From Cornus controversa (lineage: Eukaryota; Streptophyta; Magnoliopsida; Cornales; Cornaceae), in NCBI GenBank assembly GCA_026545225.1, contig CM048846.1:19270501-19334500 (forward strand): 64,000 nucleotides of DNA, given 5' to 3'. A program made the translations under genes and the position numbers. The stretch's first letter is position 1; every line of letters starts with the position of its first letter. Below, piece after piece: positions 1-11,831 of the stretch. A model generated the notes under the pieces. The model made no database searches. It saw nothing but the letters and a program-made list of their open reading frames with translations, and was not told the DNA's origin.

Positions 1-1189
1 TATATATATATATTATTGTATGTCAGTGCAATGTAGAAGGAATTGCAATTGTTAGATCGATTGATTTTAAACCGTAAATAGACAAACATATTCTAGACCA
101 AGCTTATATATATATATAATCACGGGTAACTCAAAAGGCTCGAGTCATGAAGAAATGAAGCCATCAAAACTTAATTAATAATCTGCTTGTTGTTAATATT
201 TTAATTGATAACATAGTAGGACGCGTGATCTCTCCCGCAAATTTAATAGAATAACTTAGCTATTAATTTTTGGATCTCAGAATCAATTTTTAATCCAAGT
301 GATTAATTTAAAGTTGAGAGTAACAATGTCACTCTCTCGTGGCAGTGGCCAGAAGGGAGGTGCAAACATGCAATAAGATATCCTCGGGAGGGAAAAGGGA
401 GATGGTGATACTTATATAAGGAAAATATTGTGATATTATATAGAGGGAAAGGTAGCTTAATTTAGACATTTTGATGTTCCCAATGCATCAACATTATAAT
501 TATTTCAAGGTCAAGAAACAAGATTTGGTGCATGTATGGAATTAAAAATATATATAACTATATTATATTAGCAAGCACGTGATTGCATCCCATACATATA
601 TATGCATTGCTTTGTGGTTTTAAACAGAGCCATATGCACAACCATCCACACATATCATGAGTCTCTCTCTCTTCCTCTCTCTCTCTCTCACACACACACA
701 CACTTGCTGCTTCTACCTACTCTTGGAACATGATTGCATAATTCTTTTGTCGGGCGAAAAGCATTTGCTCACACGCCATTTCCATAATTCAACAAATTAT
801 TTACCTAATCAAAGTTTAGAGGTTGTCATGAAAAATATTGGTTGAGTTTCTAACACAATGTTTGGAAAGAAAAGAAAGAAAATGATGGTGTTATGTTAGG
901 GTTGTTTAAATGAAAAGAAAAAAAAAGAATTGAAAGTTCCCTCATTTCAAAAATAAAAAAAAAAATTAAGAGAAAAATCATAATAAGTTATGTAGTACTT
1001 TCATAATTTTAAATTTGCCTTCAATAATTAAAAAAAAAATTATTCCAACCATATAATAATAATTTAATAGTTATCATTTCTTTTATTTTATTTTCTCTCC
1101 TCTCCTCTCCCGTCTGTGTGTGTGTGTGTGTGGTGCTTAAAGTGGTGAAACCGTGCCAGTTTAGTCTTTTAGTAATCAAAAGGTTTGTG

Positions 1190-1226
<37 letters not shown>

Positions 1227-2080
1227 GGGGGGCATCAATCTTCCTAGTCTTCTTTTACCAAACGAGCTGTGATAATGAAGTATGAGTCATGCGTCATGCC
1301 ACTCAAATCATTCTCTTCCAACAAGCCTATCTGTTGCTCAGTTTTCTTTTTCTTCCCTATATATATATATATCTACACATAAGTCCACATGACTTCCCTT
1401 CCGATACACACACACTTCACCTACTAAAACTATGGCATAATGGTTATTATTTACAATTAAGTTAACTAGTACTTTCAAGTCTCAATTAGCAGTATAACTG
1501 GCTCATTCAAATGTCATATAATTATGACAATCAAATGTAAAAGCTCAATTATTGTATGATCCATAGAATTAAATAGGGATGCCTTGGCCCCATCCCTAGC
1601 CAAAGTGAACTTGAGGGGTCACTTATCATGTATTAGACTTTAAGACAGTGATACATTTACCTTTAATTATAATGCCCCAAGGGGTGATTTCCTAATAATT
1701 GGTGTTAATAGGAAAATGGAAAATTATTTCCTCACCTAATTAGGTGAGAGAATCACATCTCGGAATCAGTACAAACCATCAGATCCACTATAGTGGACCC
1801 GTGTGACGCTTATGATGGTTAGTGCTCATTCGGACATATCCGGCTCACTGTTTTTTTCTCTTTTCTTCCAAGTCTATCATATAAAGTAACAAATAATAAT
1901 ATTCTCTCCAATTTTTTTTTTTTTTTTTTATGCTAGTGAAATGATTGGGTTCCATCACATGATATCATATGTGAAACTTATCATTCCATTCACATAGTCC
2001 AATTGATCTTTGTATTATTACTCTAAAATAATGATACATAATCTGAGTCTAAAAGTAATTTTATGTGATTGGAGTAGTAA
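1..2080. other. Non-coding, microsatellite-rich DNA
   Basis: I see no supported gene here. The stretch holds short simple repeats: (TA)n at the left edge and near 107-118, a (CT)n/(CA)n tract at about 662-703, (GT)n near 1115-1131 and 1188-1202 followed by (GA)n to about 1226, and a T-run near 1911-1930. Reading frames here are repeat-driven and lack any recognisable domain. Confidence 0.6.
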
Positions 2081-2087
2081 ATCCCAC

Positions 2088-2544
2088 CTTATCCGATACG
2101 GCTAAGGTTAGGATACGACAGGATACTTGTCCGATACGGCTAAAAAGTATTTAATTTCTTTTAATTATTTTTTGAATATCGAATAAAGCTAGGATACGGA
2201 AGGGATACAACTGGGATACGCCAGGATACATTTATGATACGTCTGAAACACGTTTAGGATACTTTTCGGGACAAATTTGTAATTTTTTGTTATATAAAAT
2301 GGAGTTGAGATGTAATATTAAAAATTTTATAGGTTATAAAATAAGGATCATTTTATAATAAAACAAAAATAGTTTTAAGTATATTTATTTTATGCTTGAA
2401 AAATAATACTTAATATTTTATATATAATATTATATTTTTATTTATTTATTTATTTGACGTATCCTTGTCATGTCCGTATCTTATTTTTTTGAACTTTCCT
2501 GTATCGCCGTATCCGTATCTTGTGTCCATATTCGTACTTTCTTG
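2088..2544. mobile_element. Small non-autonomous element with inverted GGATAC/GTATCC subterminal repeats
   Basis: The left part (about 2090-2270) carries many GGATACG or CCGATACGGC motifs, and the right part (about 2457-2530) carries the complement (GTATCC, CGTATC), so the motif is inverted between the two ends. An identical 7-base ATCCCAC flanks the body at 2081-2087 and 2545-2551 and reads as a target duplication. The centre is AT-rich and has no ORF. Dense inverted subterminal motifs are typical of hAT- or CACTA-type non-autonomous DNA transposons. I see no convincing terminal inverted repeat, so the superfamily is not assigned. Confidence 0.45.
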
Positions 2545-2551
2545 ATCCCAC

Positions 2552-3600
2552 TACATGACATCTGTGAGAGACCGACAACCTCACTCACAAAAAACTAGAA
2601 TTGGACTAGTCCAATTCAACCTCTAAATCATTGTTCTTGCTCATAATAAAAGTAAATTATTCGAACACAAATTCTTTTCATTTTTCCTAATAAAACACGA
2701 CATTTATTTTTATTAAAATCAAGGAATAAATTTTCTGAACCTCCAACAAAACATTAGTAGAGAGATCCATAATTTTCGAGACTTATAATCATTTTATGAT
2801 TGTCAATGATTAATTTGACTCTAGTCTTTTCCTTTCAAAACTTTTCATAATCAGGATTAGAATTGGATGATAGCTTCCTTGATAATAAAAGCATATCATA
2901 AAACAAATTAAAATGTTTTATTGTAAACTGAAAGTCATGGGTTGGAATTCAAGAAACAATCTATCTATTTTTTTTTATGCCAAAGCAAGACTTTGTATGT
3001 ATGTGTGTGTCTATATATATATATATATATGTGAGGAATATCATAAATTGTACAATTGTGATGGCACAGTTATGGTTGAGGAACAGATCTAAGAGCTAGG
3101 ACAATGAAATTCACAATGGGAAATTTATATAATACATGATCCGAAGTTACTATTCTTTTAGTATGTGTGTGTCTGGTGACTGTGGTCCATAATGTTTGGG
3201 GTGTCATGAGTGGAGATTTAGGACAAAACTATGGGGCCCAAAGTGGAATCATTGAGTTGGATGTAAAGAGTGAAAAAGGGCAAAAGCAGAGCCACATGCA
3301 TAGAAAGGTCTTCCAAGTACAAACCCTTCCGATCCACTCACAAAGCTATCAGCTTTGTGAGGATCAAATCTTGGATTTGGTTTTGGGACTTGATGGCACG
3401 ATGCCATGCCATGACAAGCATGCCCATACATTATCATATTGCCACTCTACATGTACATGTATACTATTATAGCAAGTGATGACAAATGGTCTCTTATATT
3501 CAGTTTACATCTCAAATATACTCTTACACAATTGTGTAACTGAAATAATACAAGGGCCAACTTTTATTTTGCCTTGTCCAAATATATATATATACTACTA
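2552..3600. other. Non-coding stretch
   Basis: No supportable gene. It contains a (TA)n tract near 3013-3030 and an open frame of about 100 codons at 3167-3472 that resembles no family I recognise and has competing frames on both strands. Confidence 0.5.
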
Positions 3601-3736
3601 TCTATCTATGCATGTATATAACTCCTAGCTATATATGACACCATATGTTACAAGATTGGGAATTACCTTGTCTATCTATGTATGCATGTATATAACTCCT
3701 AGCTATAGATGACACCATATGTTAAAAGATTGGGAA
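3601..3736. repeat. Direct tandem duplication, period about 70 bp
   Basis: Two near-identical copies lie at 3601-3662 and 3671-3736. They share TCTATCTATG, ACTCCTAGCTAT and ACACCATATGTTA and differ by a 4-base TATG expansion and two substitutions. This is a simple local duplication in non-coding DNA. Confidence 0.85.
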
Positions 3737-5900
3737 GGCATGGACAACAGTGATCTCTGTAGTGAGAGGTTAAAATGAATGCAAGAGGATATGGGGTTTT
3801 GGAGCACTCAGGTCATGTATGCCCAAAATAATCAAAGAGAACATTACATATCAAAAGTGGCATAATACAAAATATAGCTCATGTATTGAAAATATGCTTG
3901 CTATGATATGGAGCAATAGACAGCTGATTGGGGGCCTATATGCTTCTTTTCTTGAGCTAGTGTACTAAACTAGTGGCTGAACAATAAGTTGAAAAATTAG
4001 CTTTGCTGTTTTTCCTAACTATGATATTTAATCAACCATATCATAAAAGTCAGCCTAGAAAAAATATACGTTCACAACCCATCTCTCTGTCCACTATCAC
4101 CACCATCTTGTACTTAATGTACAATTATAGCTTTCGCAATCTTCTCATACAAAATCATTGTCGAGGCACAAAGAGGTACACTAGACTGAGACCCCAGAGA
4201 AGGACAAGTCACAGTATTTGCTGTTTTATGTGTTGTATATGAAATTTAAGGAATTGGACCACCTTATATTAGGTCCATCCTTCTGCTGCAAGCCCACGAC
4301 CATATTGGCTGGACTGATAGCAAAATTCCCATCTTTTCAGCCATTTAGTGTAATACATTATGCATATATGCACATAGAATGAAAGCTACTATTAGAATGA
4401 AAGAAAATGGCAAAAAATGTGTGAGGAAAACAAATGCAAAATGGTAGGAAATTGTAATTATGTTAAGGTCCCTTTCTAACTGCAGTTTTGGCATTGCCAG
4501 CTCTAGCAGAAGGATGGTCCCTAAAAATCCCAATCTAAAAATGATTTTAATGTGCACATGCAATGTGTGTATTTAATATATGTTCTTGATTGCCCAGCAA
4601 TTCTCCAACACCAGCACCGGCAATCTTCTCCACCAGTCGCCATCACTCTGTACATGGAGTAACTTCCGATAACTGTCGCTCATGTGTTCATGTGGAGACT
4701 GTTCACTGTTGGATGCTCTGGGGCTTATCTCATTCAAGTTATTCAACGTGTCATGTTTGTGTGAAGACTGTTCACCTTATCTCATTCAACGTGGGACAAT
4801 CGCAATTTGACCTGTAAAACTATTGTCTTTAACCTTTCACTAACATGCCTTCTCACAAGCTGTCCTTAAAGCATGAATGTTACAGCAATCGAACAATGTT
4901 TAGATGCCATGGATGGCTTGCGGTGGGCACAAACATGCACTTGCATGTATGGATTACAGATCGGACTGATCATGGCAGCCATGAGCTCACCACCACCATC
5001 AATTCAAAAAGTTAGATGTTTTGGAACTAAAACTAAAGTGTGCTCACAATTGGAACTGAAGCAACAAAAAAATATTGATATCGCTTGATAACTCAATCCA
5101 GTACTTAATTATGAATAAATTAAGTGATTATGTAATTATATGTCTCTACCACTAATTCGACCTAGTTCTTTACAAAGGCATGGAGGGTGAATTGCTTGTA
5201 AAAAAGGTAGGTGGAATGAATGGTAGAGACATGCAAGTACAAGGGTGTGGGGGGTAAATTGCTTGTAAAAAAGGTAGGTCGCATAAATGGTAGACATGCA
5301 ACTACATAATCGTTTAATTTATTCATCAAAATATATTGTGGGGGTGAATTGCTTATATTATGTACACAAACATATATACATAGCCTACACAAATTCAATA
5401 AAAGTACTGTAATGGAGGCCTATAACAAGAGCACTTCCAATTTGATGCCTAAAACACACCTAATATGCAACTCTAAGGAGTGGCAATAGGTTGGGTTGGG
5501 CTGGTCCTTTTTTGCGCCAGATGTGTTAATTGGAAACATGATTACATTCTCTAACCCCAAAACCTTCTAAAACCAGATGGATCTTGTCAGGCCCATGAAT
5601 TTACAATACAATATGCTTCAGTTGACAGGCCTTATAAACTTTAACAGGTTTAAGCTGATCAATCCTAGACCATTTTCACTAATTAGAGGGATTGTATTCA
5701 ATAACAAGCAGTCAATGACGGATTATGGTTGAGTATCAGAACTGAAGGAAACCTACAAAATTGGAACTGTTGAAGAGACATTGTACACATATAACTATTG
5801 ATCATTGCAGCTAAAAGGAGCAGAGTAACAATAACTATCAATCATGATGTCCCCACATGGAATAAAGTACCCGCATTAGCATACCTATACAACACTTGCA
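3737..5900. other. Non-coding block shared with other F-box flanks
   Basis: No gene is supported. About 4010-4245 is recognisably related to about 31,920-32,105 (shared CTTCTCATACAAAATCATTG). About 4900-5100 is related to 43,240-43,375 and 56,255-56,350 (shared GAGCTCACCACCA). About 5630-5850 is related to 30,360-30,560, 45,130 and 60,330. These lie on the 3' side of minus-strand F-box copies, so they look like co-duplicated 3' flank. Confidence 0.6.
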
Positions 5901-6148
5901 AAAGGAAAAAATGCTAGATTATGGAGGAAAAGACCTTGCCAATTTGATATAGGAGCAGATATGTGCCATTGTCTAATGTCCTAAGCACCAACTTGTAACA
6001 AACAAATGTTAAACAAAAACAAGTAAATTTTCTTTCAATATAGAAAGTAAACAAATGCAGATAGAGATAAGAGCCCACTTGGTTCCTTGACAAAAAAGTT
6101 ATCAATAAGAAGAACAATTCTATAAATGCCAAGTGGGCAATAGCTCAC

Positions 6149-7946
6149 TCACCTTTGTGTGAGCTTCAGCATGCATGGCGGGATACATATCTCAGCTGGA
6201 ATTTTCATTTCGGGAGAGTAAATTTGACAGGTCATTGAGCCCCTTGGAAACATTAGCAGTTTCTCGAGAAACTCTCTCTCCTGCTTTTCTTCAGAATTAA
6301 AAACATTGATTTCCATCTTATGCAATACTTTGGAATTTCTTAAAAAATACTTTATCAGCTTCAGCTCATCACTCAGCCCCCAAAATCCAATAATTTCAAT
6401 TTCTTGAAGATGCTCCAAGAGACAACAAGGCACCACTTCTTGTTCAACAAAACTGAAACCCTCAGAAACATTATCTTCACAGTTCTAGAGACAGAAATTT
6501 AGAAATTGTGAATCAAAACTACATGCATCAAATTGTTTATTATAAGTTTAGTTACCTCCAATTTCTTCAAAACAAGATGTACCAGGTTAGGCATGCTATT
6601 GAGCAAGTCTAGTAGACGTTTCCAGCCATAGCAATTGTTAACATGCAGCTCCAACGAATCAAATTACGGAACAAAGACAATTCACCATCATCAGCATAGT
6701 CTAGAGCCTGAATAAGATATGAAAATAATAGTCAAATGGAAGTGCCATGTATATACAATCAAATTTAAAAAATAATGGGCAATAGCTCAAATGGTATAAT
6801 CTCTCCTTCCTAAAGGGGAGGTTGAATATTCGAGCCCTAGCTAGGGGCAATATTGTGAGTTTGCCTTAACTTTCCAAAAAAAAATTAAAAATCAAAAATA
6901 ACAGTTCAAATAAACTTGAAATGAATAAGAGATTCAACACTCACAAGTATTATAAAAAAAAGGAGGAAGTGCATGCTTACCCCCATGGTACAAGCACCTA
7001 AAGATAGATATTTGACAGTAACAATTTCTCTGAGAATCACAAATACCGAATTAGCATGCTGTTTGGGAATCCCAAAAACATTAGCAGGCTGTTTGGTTGC
7101 CATAGTTTGTATACAGCAGTCTCCAACGTTAACATCTGCTTTAACCAATGAGGTTAGGTTGTTTAGCTCATAGCAAGGCAAGTAATCATCTTGGAGACTA
7201 AGATGCTCAAGAATTGGTGCATTGACCAAAATTCCGTTCCCATAACGTTGATCTTCATATGTTTCTCCAATAATATCCAACTTAAACATCTTCAGGGACA
7301 GCATGGAGATATCAAATACAAGTCCGTTAACACTCCCAGTTTCTCCTTCAATGATCAGTTCCTCAAAAAGAGGACAATTACAGAAAAGATGTTGGGCTAA
7401 TTCACAGAACGGATACCAAATTGAAACATGGAGTACTTTGAGACTTCTAAAATGGGCCAAGGAAGGAACATAAAACAGAAGTCGATATCCCAGTTTCAAG
7501 ACCACCAATGTTTAGCAAGTGAAGAGGCTTGAAGGTAAATCAAAAGTGAACAACACGTTCTATGGCTACATTTATCCATGCATGTATTCTGAATTTATCA
7601 ACAGTGATTCTGTCACAATGCAAACATGCAAACTGAACTTCTGAATACAGGACAATTTATGATTGAGAAGTACTCCATCAACAAAGGTCATGAAATTGGA
7701 AGAACTGATCCTATTTGGAAAAGATATATCAACGGGATTAAATCTCAAGTTGACATCGAAGTCTAGAGTGGGAACAGAAGCCCAGAGGTGCTTCCATTTT
7801 GATGACAGTATGCTGGTTCCCACTGCGTATTTTGTAGGAAGGAAAGAGAGAATGTGAACAAGAAGGGAGTCTGACAAGCTGCTGATCCTATCTTCCTTGT
7901 TGAGTACTTTCTTTGAAGATCCCTCATGGTTTGAGATTGAAGCCAT
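6149..7946 (-). pseudogene. F-box/LRR/FBD pseudogene, copy A
   Basis: Family members act as substrate receptors of SCF E3 ubiquitin ligases, where the F-box binds SKP1. The start ATG is at 7944-7946, and the F-box follows at residues about 18-60 ([19 protein letters not shown], then [15 protein letters not shown]). LRR-like sequence spans 6981-7508, with a donor after 6981 (GTAAGC). Exon 2 is about 6556-6707. The FBD exon is 6149-6484 (EIEIIGFWG, KVLHKMEIN, EFLEKLLMFPRGS). Three lesions are visible: an in-frame TAA at 7512-7514 where copy C has CCA and copy B has CAA; a deletion of roughly 40 nt near 7535-7560 relative to copy C; and a one-base deletion in exon 2 near 6653 relative to copy G. 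It therefore cannot make a full product. A SINE also sits in intron 1. Confidence 0.88.
6776..6892 (+). mobile_element. tRNA-derived SINE in intron 1 of copy A
   Basis: The element has a canonical pol III A box, TAGCTCAAATGG (6783-6794), and a B-box-like TATTCGAGCCC near 6827-6837, about 33 bases apart as in a tRNA-like head. It ends in a short A-rich tail. AAAAATAA occurs on both sides and may be the target duplication. It is antisense to the F-box gene. The same head occurs in copy G at 61,214-61,258, while copy C intron 1 lacks it. Confidence 0.75.
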
Positions 7947-8342
7947 GGTTAATTCTGTAATGCAAAAATAAATAAGATAGTTAAAATATTATATAATGCT
8001 AAGTATAACAAATGAGAACCACTTAACAAATGTTGTAGTCAATGTATCTCAAATTTTCAAAATGAAAGATTGGGTGCTGGAGGACACATAGAGACAAAAT
8101 GAGTTGCGTTATTCGCAAGTAAAAAAATTTAAATTAATAACTATTGAGAATTTTGTACTAAACAAGCAAAGAAAACAATATACAAAACAAAAAAATATCA
8201 GTGTCTATGGGAAATTTGATTGGAAGAAGAACACAGAGAGAGATGGAGCTCAAAAAATACAAAAGCTTACATGCAGATGTTTGGTCTCCTGCTTCAATTA
8301 CTTGGGCTCTTTCTTATGCTAATTGATCTTAATTTATGCATG
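7947..8342. other. 5' flank of copy A
   Basis: Non-coding. It aligns with the 5' flank of copy B (about 26,419-26,915) through shared blocks such as GAGAACCACTTAACAAATG and ACAAAAGCTTACATGCAGATG. It presumably contained the promoter and 5' UTR of the ancestral gene. I see no clear core promoter. Confidence 0.6.
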
Positions 8343-8357
8343 TGATTTTGTACAGTT

Positions 8358-8544
8358 AGAGGTGACACCTTGGTGCGATTACAAGTGCCTTCGCCAAAGG
8401 CGATATGTCTCGGGTTCGAGACTTGGGAGCGGCCTCTCCAAAAATGGGACAAAGCTTGCCGACATCTACCTCCCCCAGACCCGCTCAAGCGGGAGTCTTG
8501 TCGAACCCGTTTGTCCGGGATAAAGAGAAGGATGATGATGATAA
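8358..8544 (+). mobile_element. tRNA-derived SINE with 15-bp target duplication
   Basis: A 187-bp body is flanked by perfect 15-bp direct repeats, TGATTTTGTACAGTT, at 8343-8357 and 8545-8559. It has a tRNA-like head with an A-box-like TGGTGCGATTACAAG and an exact pol III B-box core, GTTCGAGAC (about 8415-8423). A GC-rich body follows, containing the CCGCTCAAGCGGG hairpin, and the 3' end is a short (GAT)n tail rather than poly(A). The paralogous flank of copy B at about 26,918-26,932 has a single copy of the target, which is an empty site. Small ORFs here are chance frames inside the SINE. Confidence 0.92.
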
Positions 8545-8559
8545 TGATTTTGTACAGTT

Positions 8560-9200
8560 GTCTTCCTGCTTCAAACTCCCACCGTTCATTTCAAATCAGT
8601 TATGAACTTTTATAGCGATCTTTCAACAAATATTTGGTGTGCATGCTTCTGAACGCAACAAATCATTACAGACCTCTGGCTGCATTCGTAGTTCTCATTT
8701 AATTGAAAATCTTATTTTATTTCACCTCCTTAATTTAATAAATTGTCCAGCTTTATAGTTGGTCAACGTGGATTCTTAACCTTAGTCTAGTTAATACAAT
8801 GTCCTAAGCATTTAATATGACTAACAAAACTGATACGAGGAATGAAAATTAAACAGAGACCCAAAATAGGCATCTTGTTGAGTTATTTTGTAAACCATTA
8901 CCTCGTGATTTCTTGAAACCCTAAACATACAAAACGACTTTATATGTATGAAGCATGCAAATCGGTTTTACATACCCAACTCATTCTTGAAACCCTAAGC
9001 ACTAAATTAAAACCTCAAAATCCAGTAATTTTAAATCAAATCCCCATATAAAATGTGAGAGCTCTTACCAGTGATAGAGAGAGTGAGAAATTGAAGAAAA
9101 AGAGAGAAGAGGTCTTACCAGATTTCTGTGCTAAATTTCCAATGGATGGTGGCTTGCCGGTGAGATGTCGGCTGCTCTTTCGGCCGGTATCTAGCGTGGT
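8560..9200. other. Distal 5' flank of copy A
   Basis: Non-coding. About 8795-9180 is closely matched by 61,570-62,020 (shared TTTAATATGACTAACAAAAC and TGGATGGTGGCTTGCCGGT), which shows that the duplicated unit extends more than 1 kb upstream of the F-box. Confidence 0.6.
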
Positions 9201-9410
9201 TCTCTGCTATGGAAGAGAAAGAGAGAGAGAGAGAGAGTAGAAGAGAGAATGAGAGAATGAGAAACGTCTCTGCTATGGGGGATACAGAGAGAGAGTACAG
9301 GAGAGAATTAGAAACTTCTCTGCTATGGGGGATGGAGAGAGAGAGTAAGGAGAGAATGAGAAACTTCTCTGCTATGGGGGGGAGAGAGAGAGTAGAGGAG
9401 AGTGAGAAAT
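9201..9410. repeat. GA-rich minisatellite, about 50-bp unit, four units
   Basis: Four units start with TCTCTGCTATGG at 9201, 9267, 9317 and 9366. Each is followed by a GAGAGAGAG run and GAGAATGAGAAA-like sequence. The first unit is longer through (GA)n expansion. The unit is absent from the matching flank of copy G (near 61,980), so it arose or expanded after that duplication or was lost there. Confidence 0.85.
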
Positions 9411-9849
9411 GTTAATGGGTAAAGGCTTAGTTCGTTTCGGTTGTCAGACAAAACGATGTCGTACGATTTTGTTTCTCTTGGGGGAAATTAGGCGCGAAAC
9501 TTTGGCGCCCCTTCAACACATTTAACAATGAAAAAATAAATAAGAAAAAACTTTGTTGCAAATATTTTTAGGACAGTTTTGTAAAGATATTTTTATAAAT
9601 TATTTTAATATTTAAGTAAATTGTTTTGTTAAATGTTATGATATGAATTATAATTATTATTATAAATAAAACTAATTTTCAAATATTTAAGGAAATCAAT
9701 TTAACTAATAAATCATTATAAATTCTAATTATGCTTAATCTTACTTTTAATATATGATTCTATTAATTTAAAATTTCTAAAAGAAATAGATTTATATATG
9801 ATGGGTAAAATTAATAAAAAATATAAAATTTTCAAACATACAAACTTCT
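9411..9849. other. AT-rich distal flank
   Basis: Non-coding. About 9660-9850 is related to 62,035-62,230 downstream of copy G's flank (shared AATTATGCTTAATCTTACTT). No gene is seen. Confidence 0.6.
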
Positions 9850-9858
9850 AATAAATAA

Positions 9859-11822
9859 GGTAAATTATGTTTTCCTCCCCTCTAGATTTGGTTTATTACA
9901 TCCGTATCCCCTCTAGTTTGACATATTATAGTTATTTCCCTCTAGTTTTCACGTTTATAACAAATACTCCCTTACTGTCAACAACACTAACGGTCAATGC
10001 TGACGTGACCAAATTTGAAGATTTATATGATAAAAATACTCTTCAAATGTTTTTTTTTTCTTTGTTGATCACACACATACAACAATAACATAAAATAACA
10101 AAAAAATAAAAAAAAACACACATAGATTTAATGTGGTTCAGTATTGTGCCTACTCCACGGGAGAGCCAAAGAAAAAATCTACTATCAACGATGAATCAAA
10201 GTTACAACTTATATATCTCCACCATGGGCCTCTAGGCCCTCCCATATGACCTAGAGCCTAGTGTATAATACTCACTGGAATATGAGCAACAACCCAACAC
10301 TCTTTGATTCTACAGCCACATCAAATTCATCCAATATTTCATCATCTTCTCAATCCCTCCCTCTCACCCATCCAACTCCCCAGTTAGGGTTTTAATCTAC
10401 TTTATGAGCAACAATGACAAAAGCAAATGCTCTCAACAAAGGTGTGACCAAGAAAATTCTACTATCATACACATACGTGGTCGAGAAGCCAATTGGATTC
10501 ATCATAATGATCGCTAGTGGAGTTGCCGCCAACAGAGCAACATAATGGGGCAACACCTCGTCAGCTCCCGCTCATTCCTCATCGTATGAAGAATGATAAC
10601 CAGAAATTGTATACACATATGTTACTATATATATTTCTCTACACATATGTATACATATATATGTGTATATAGACATATATTTCTCTACACAAATGCATAT
10701 ATGTGTGTGTGTGTGTGTGTATAGATCTTTTACACAATAAAAATCACCAGCATTGACATCATCGATTCGAACGATGATGATGATGAAATGGTTTGGACAA
10801 TAAGGTTTGGAGCAGTGTTATGTAGATATGATTTTGCCAAACACTTATGTTACGTTTGGTAAGTAAGAATGAAATGGCTATTCCATTATTTTTGTTTAGT
10901 AGAAAAATTAAAGTGGGAATGACCATTCCAAGTTCATTCCTTATAATGAAAATTCATTATATATCTCAACCTATGGAATGTCTATTCCATTCTAAATATT
11001 TTTTTTAAAAAAATCATGTTCCAAAAAAACCTTATGTTCCAAGTTCAAAATCGGCCACCATTGTCATCACCGCCCTCCACCATCACCACCACCTCCACTG
11101 CTTTTCACTATTGCCACCACCATTACTATCTAGACCATTTTCGCCTTCCACCTCCACCATTGCCACTGCCTTTTGCCACTTCCACTACCACCATTGTCGC
11201 TGCCCTCCATCACTTACACCATTACTGCTTGTCCTCTTTCCATCACCACTAATGTCGTCTTCTACCACTGTCATCACTTTCCACCATTGCCACCTCCCTC
11301 CTCCATCACCACCACCATTTATTTTAAAAAAATTATAGAAGAATTTTATTTTGTTAGTTTATTTTATTTGTTATTGAGAGATGTATTTTGGATAATTCAA
11401 TTTAAAATTCATTCCATTTTAGGTTTTAAATTACTTCATCCAAACACTAGAATGGTGATGATCATTTCATTCCTACATGGCTACATAATTTATATTTGTA
11501 ACCAAATAGTAGAAGGGGAATGATCATTCCATTCCATTCCCATTCTCATTCTATTCCTCCGCACCAAACATAGCATTAGAAGAGAAATGGTTTTGGAACA
11601 TGGGTCTTCAAGTAGGGTATATGGGGAGTTATGCGATGGTATAATGGTAATTGCAACTCTTAGATCTTTTCTAGTTATAATACTAAGGGTATAAAAGTAA
11701 TTTCACATTCTCCATTAACAAACCTTATCTCTCACTTAGATGGGGTAATTGTAATATGCTAAACTAGAGGGGAGACAAGTGTAACAAACCCAAACTAGAG
11801 GGGAGGTAAATGCAATCTACCC
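9859..11822. mobile_element. MULE-like non-autonomous element with long TIRs
   Basis: The ends are inverted copies. The left end begins GGTAAATTATG and the right end, read on the minus strand, begins GGGTAGATTGC. Both continue with CCTCCCCTCTAG, then TTTATTACA or TTTGTTACA, then a second TCCCCTCTAGTTT and CATATTA, giving TIRs of about 75 bp. The 9-bp flanks are AATAAATAA (9850-9858) and AAAAAATAA (11,823-11,831), matching at 8 of 9. The relative at about 62,220-62,240 has no insert. Long TIRs with a 9-bp target duplication are the Mutator pattern. There is no transposase. It hosts a nested Tourist-like MITE. Confidence 0.82.
10848..11575. mobile_element. Tourist-like (PIF/Harbinger) MITE nested in the MULE
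   Basis: The left end is TGTTACGTTTGGTAAG and the right end, read on the minus strand, is TGCTATGTTTGGTGCG. Each is followed by GGAATG or GAATG-rich sequence, and each is flanked by TTA (10,845-10,847 and 11,576-11,578). The centre (about 11,050-11,310) is a C-rich CCACCATCACC-type tract that gives several overlapping open frames in three phases, which are compositional artefacts. Related elements lie at 48,048-48,746 and, truncated, at 38,543-38,710. Confidence 0.75.
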
Positions 11823-11831
11823 AAAAAATAA

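Noticed and set aside
3167-3479. 101-codon frame with competing frames on both strands
   Set aside because: No domain, no splice context and no paralog in the other flanks.
8294-8615. Several open frames on both strands near 8.3-8.6 kb
   Set aside because: They coincide with a SINE that has exact target duplications.
9055-9415. Overlapping open frames of 61-68 codons
   Set aside because: They are translations of the GA-rich minisatellite, and residue bias follows the repeat.
11016-11523. Proline/histidine-rich open frames in several phases
   Set aside because: All phases of the CCACCATCACC-type tract are open. This is composition inside a MITE, not a gene.
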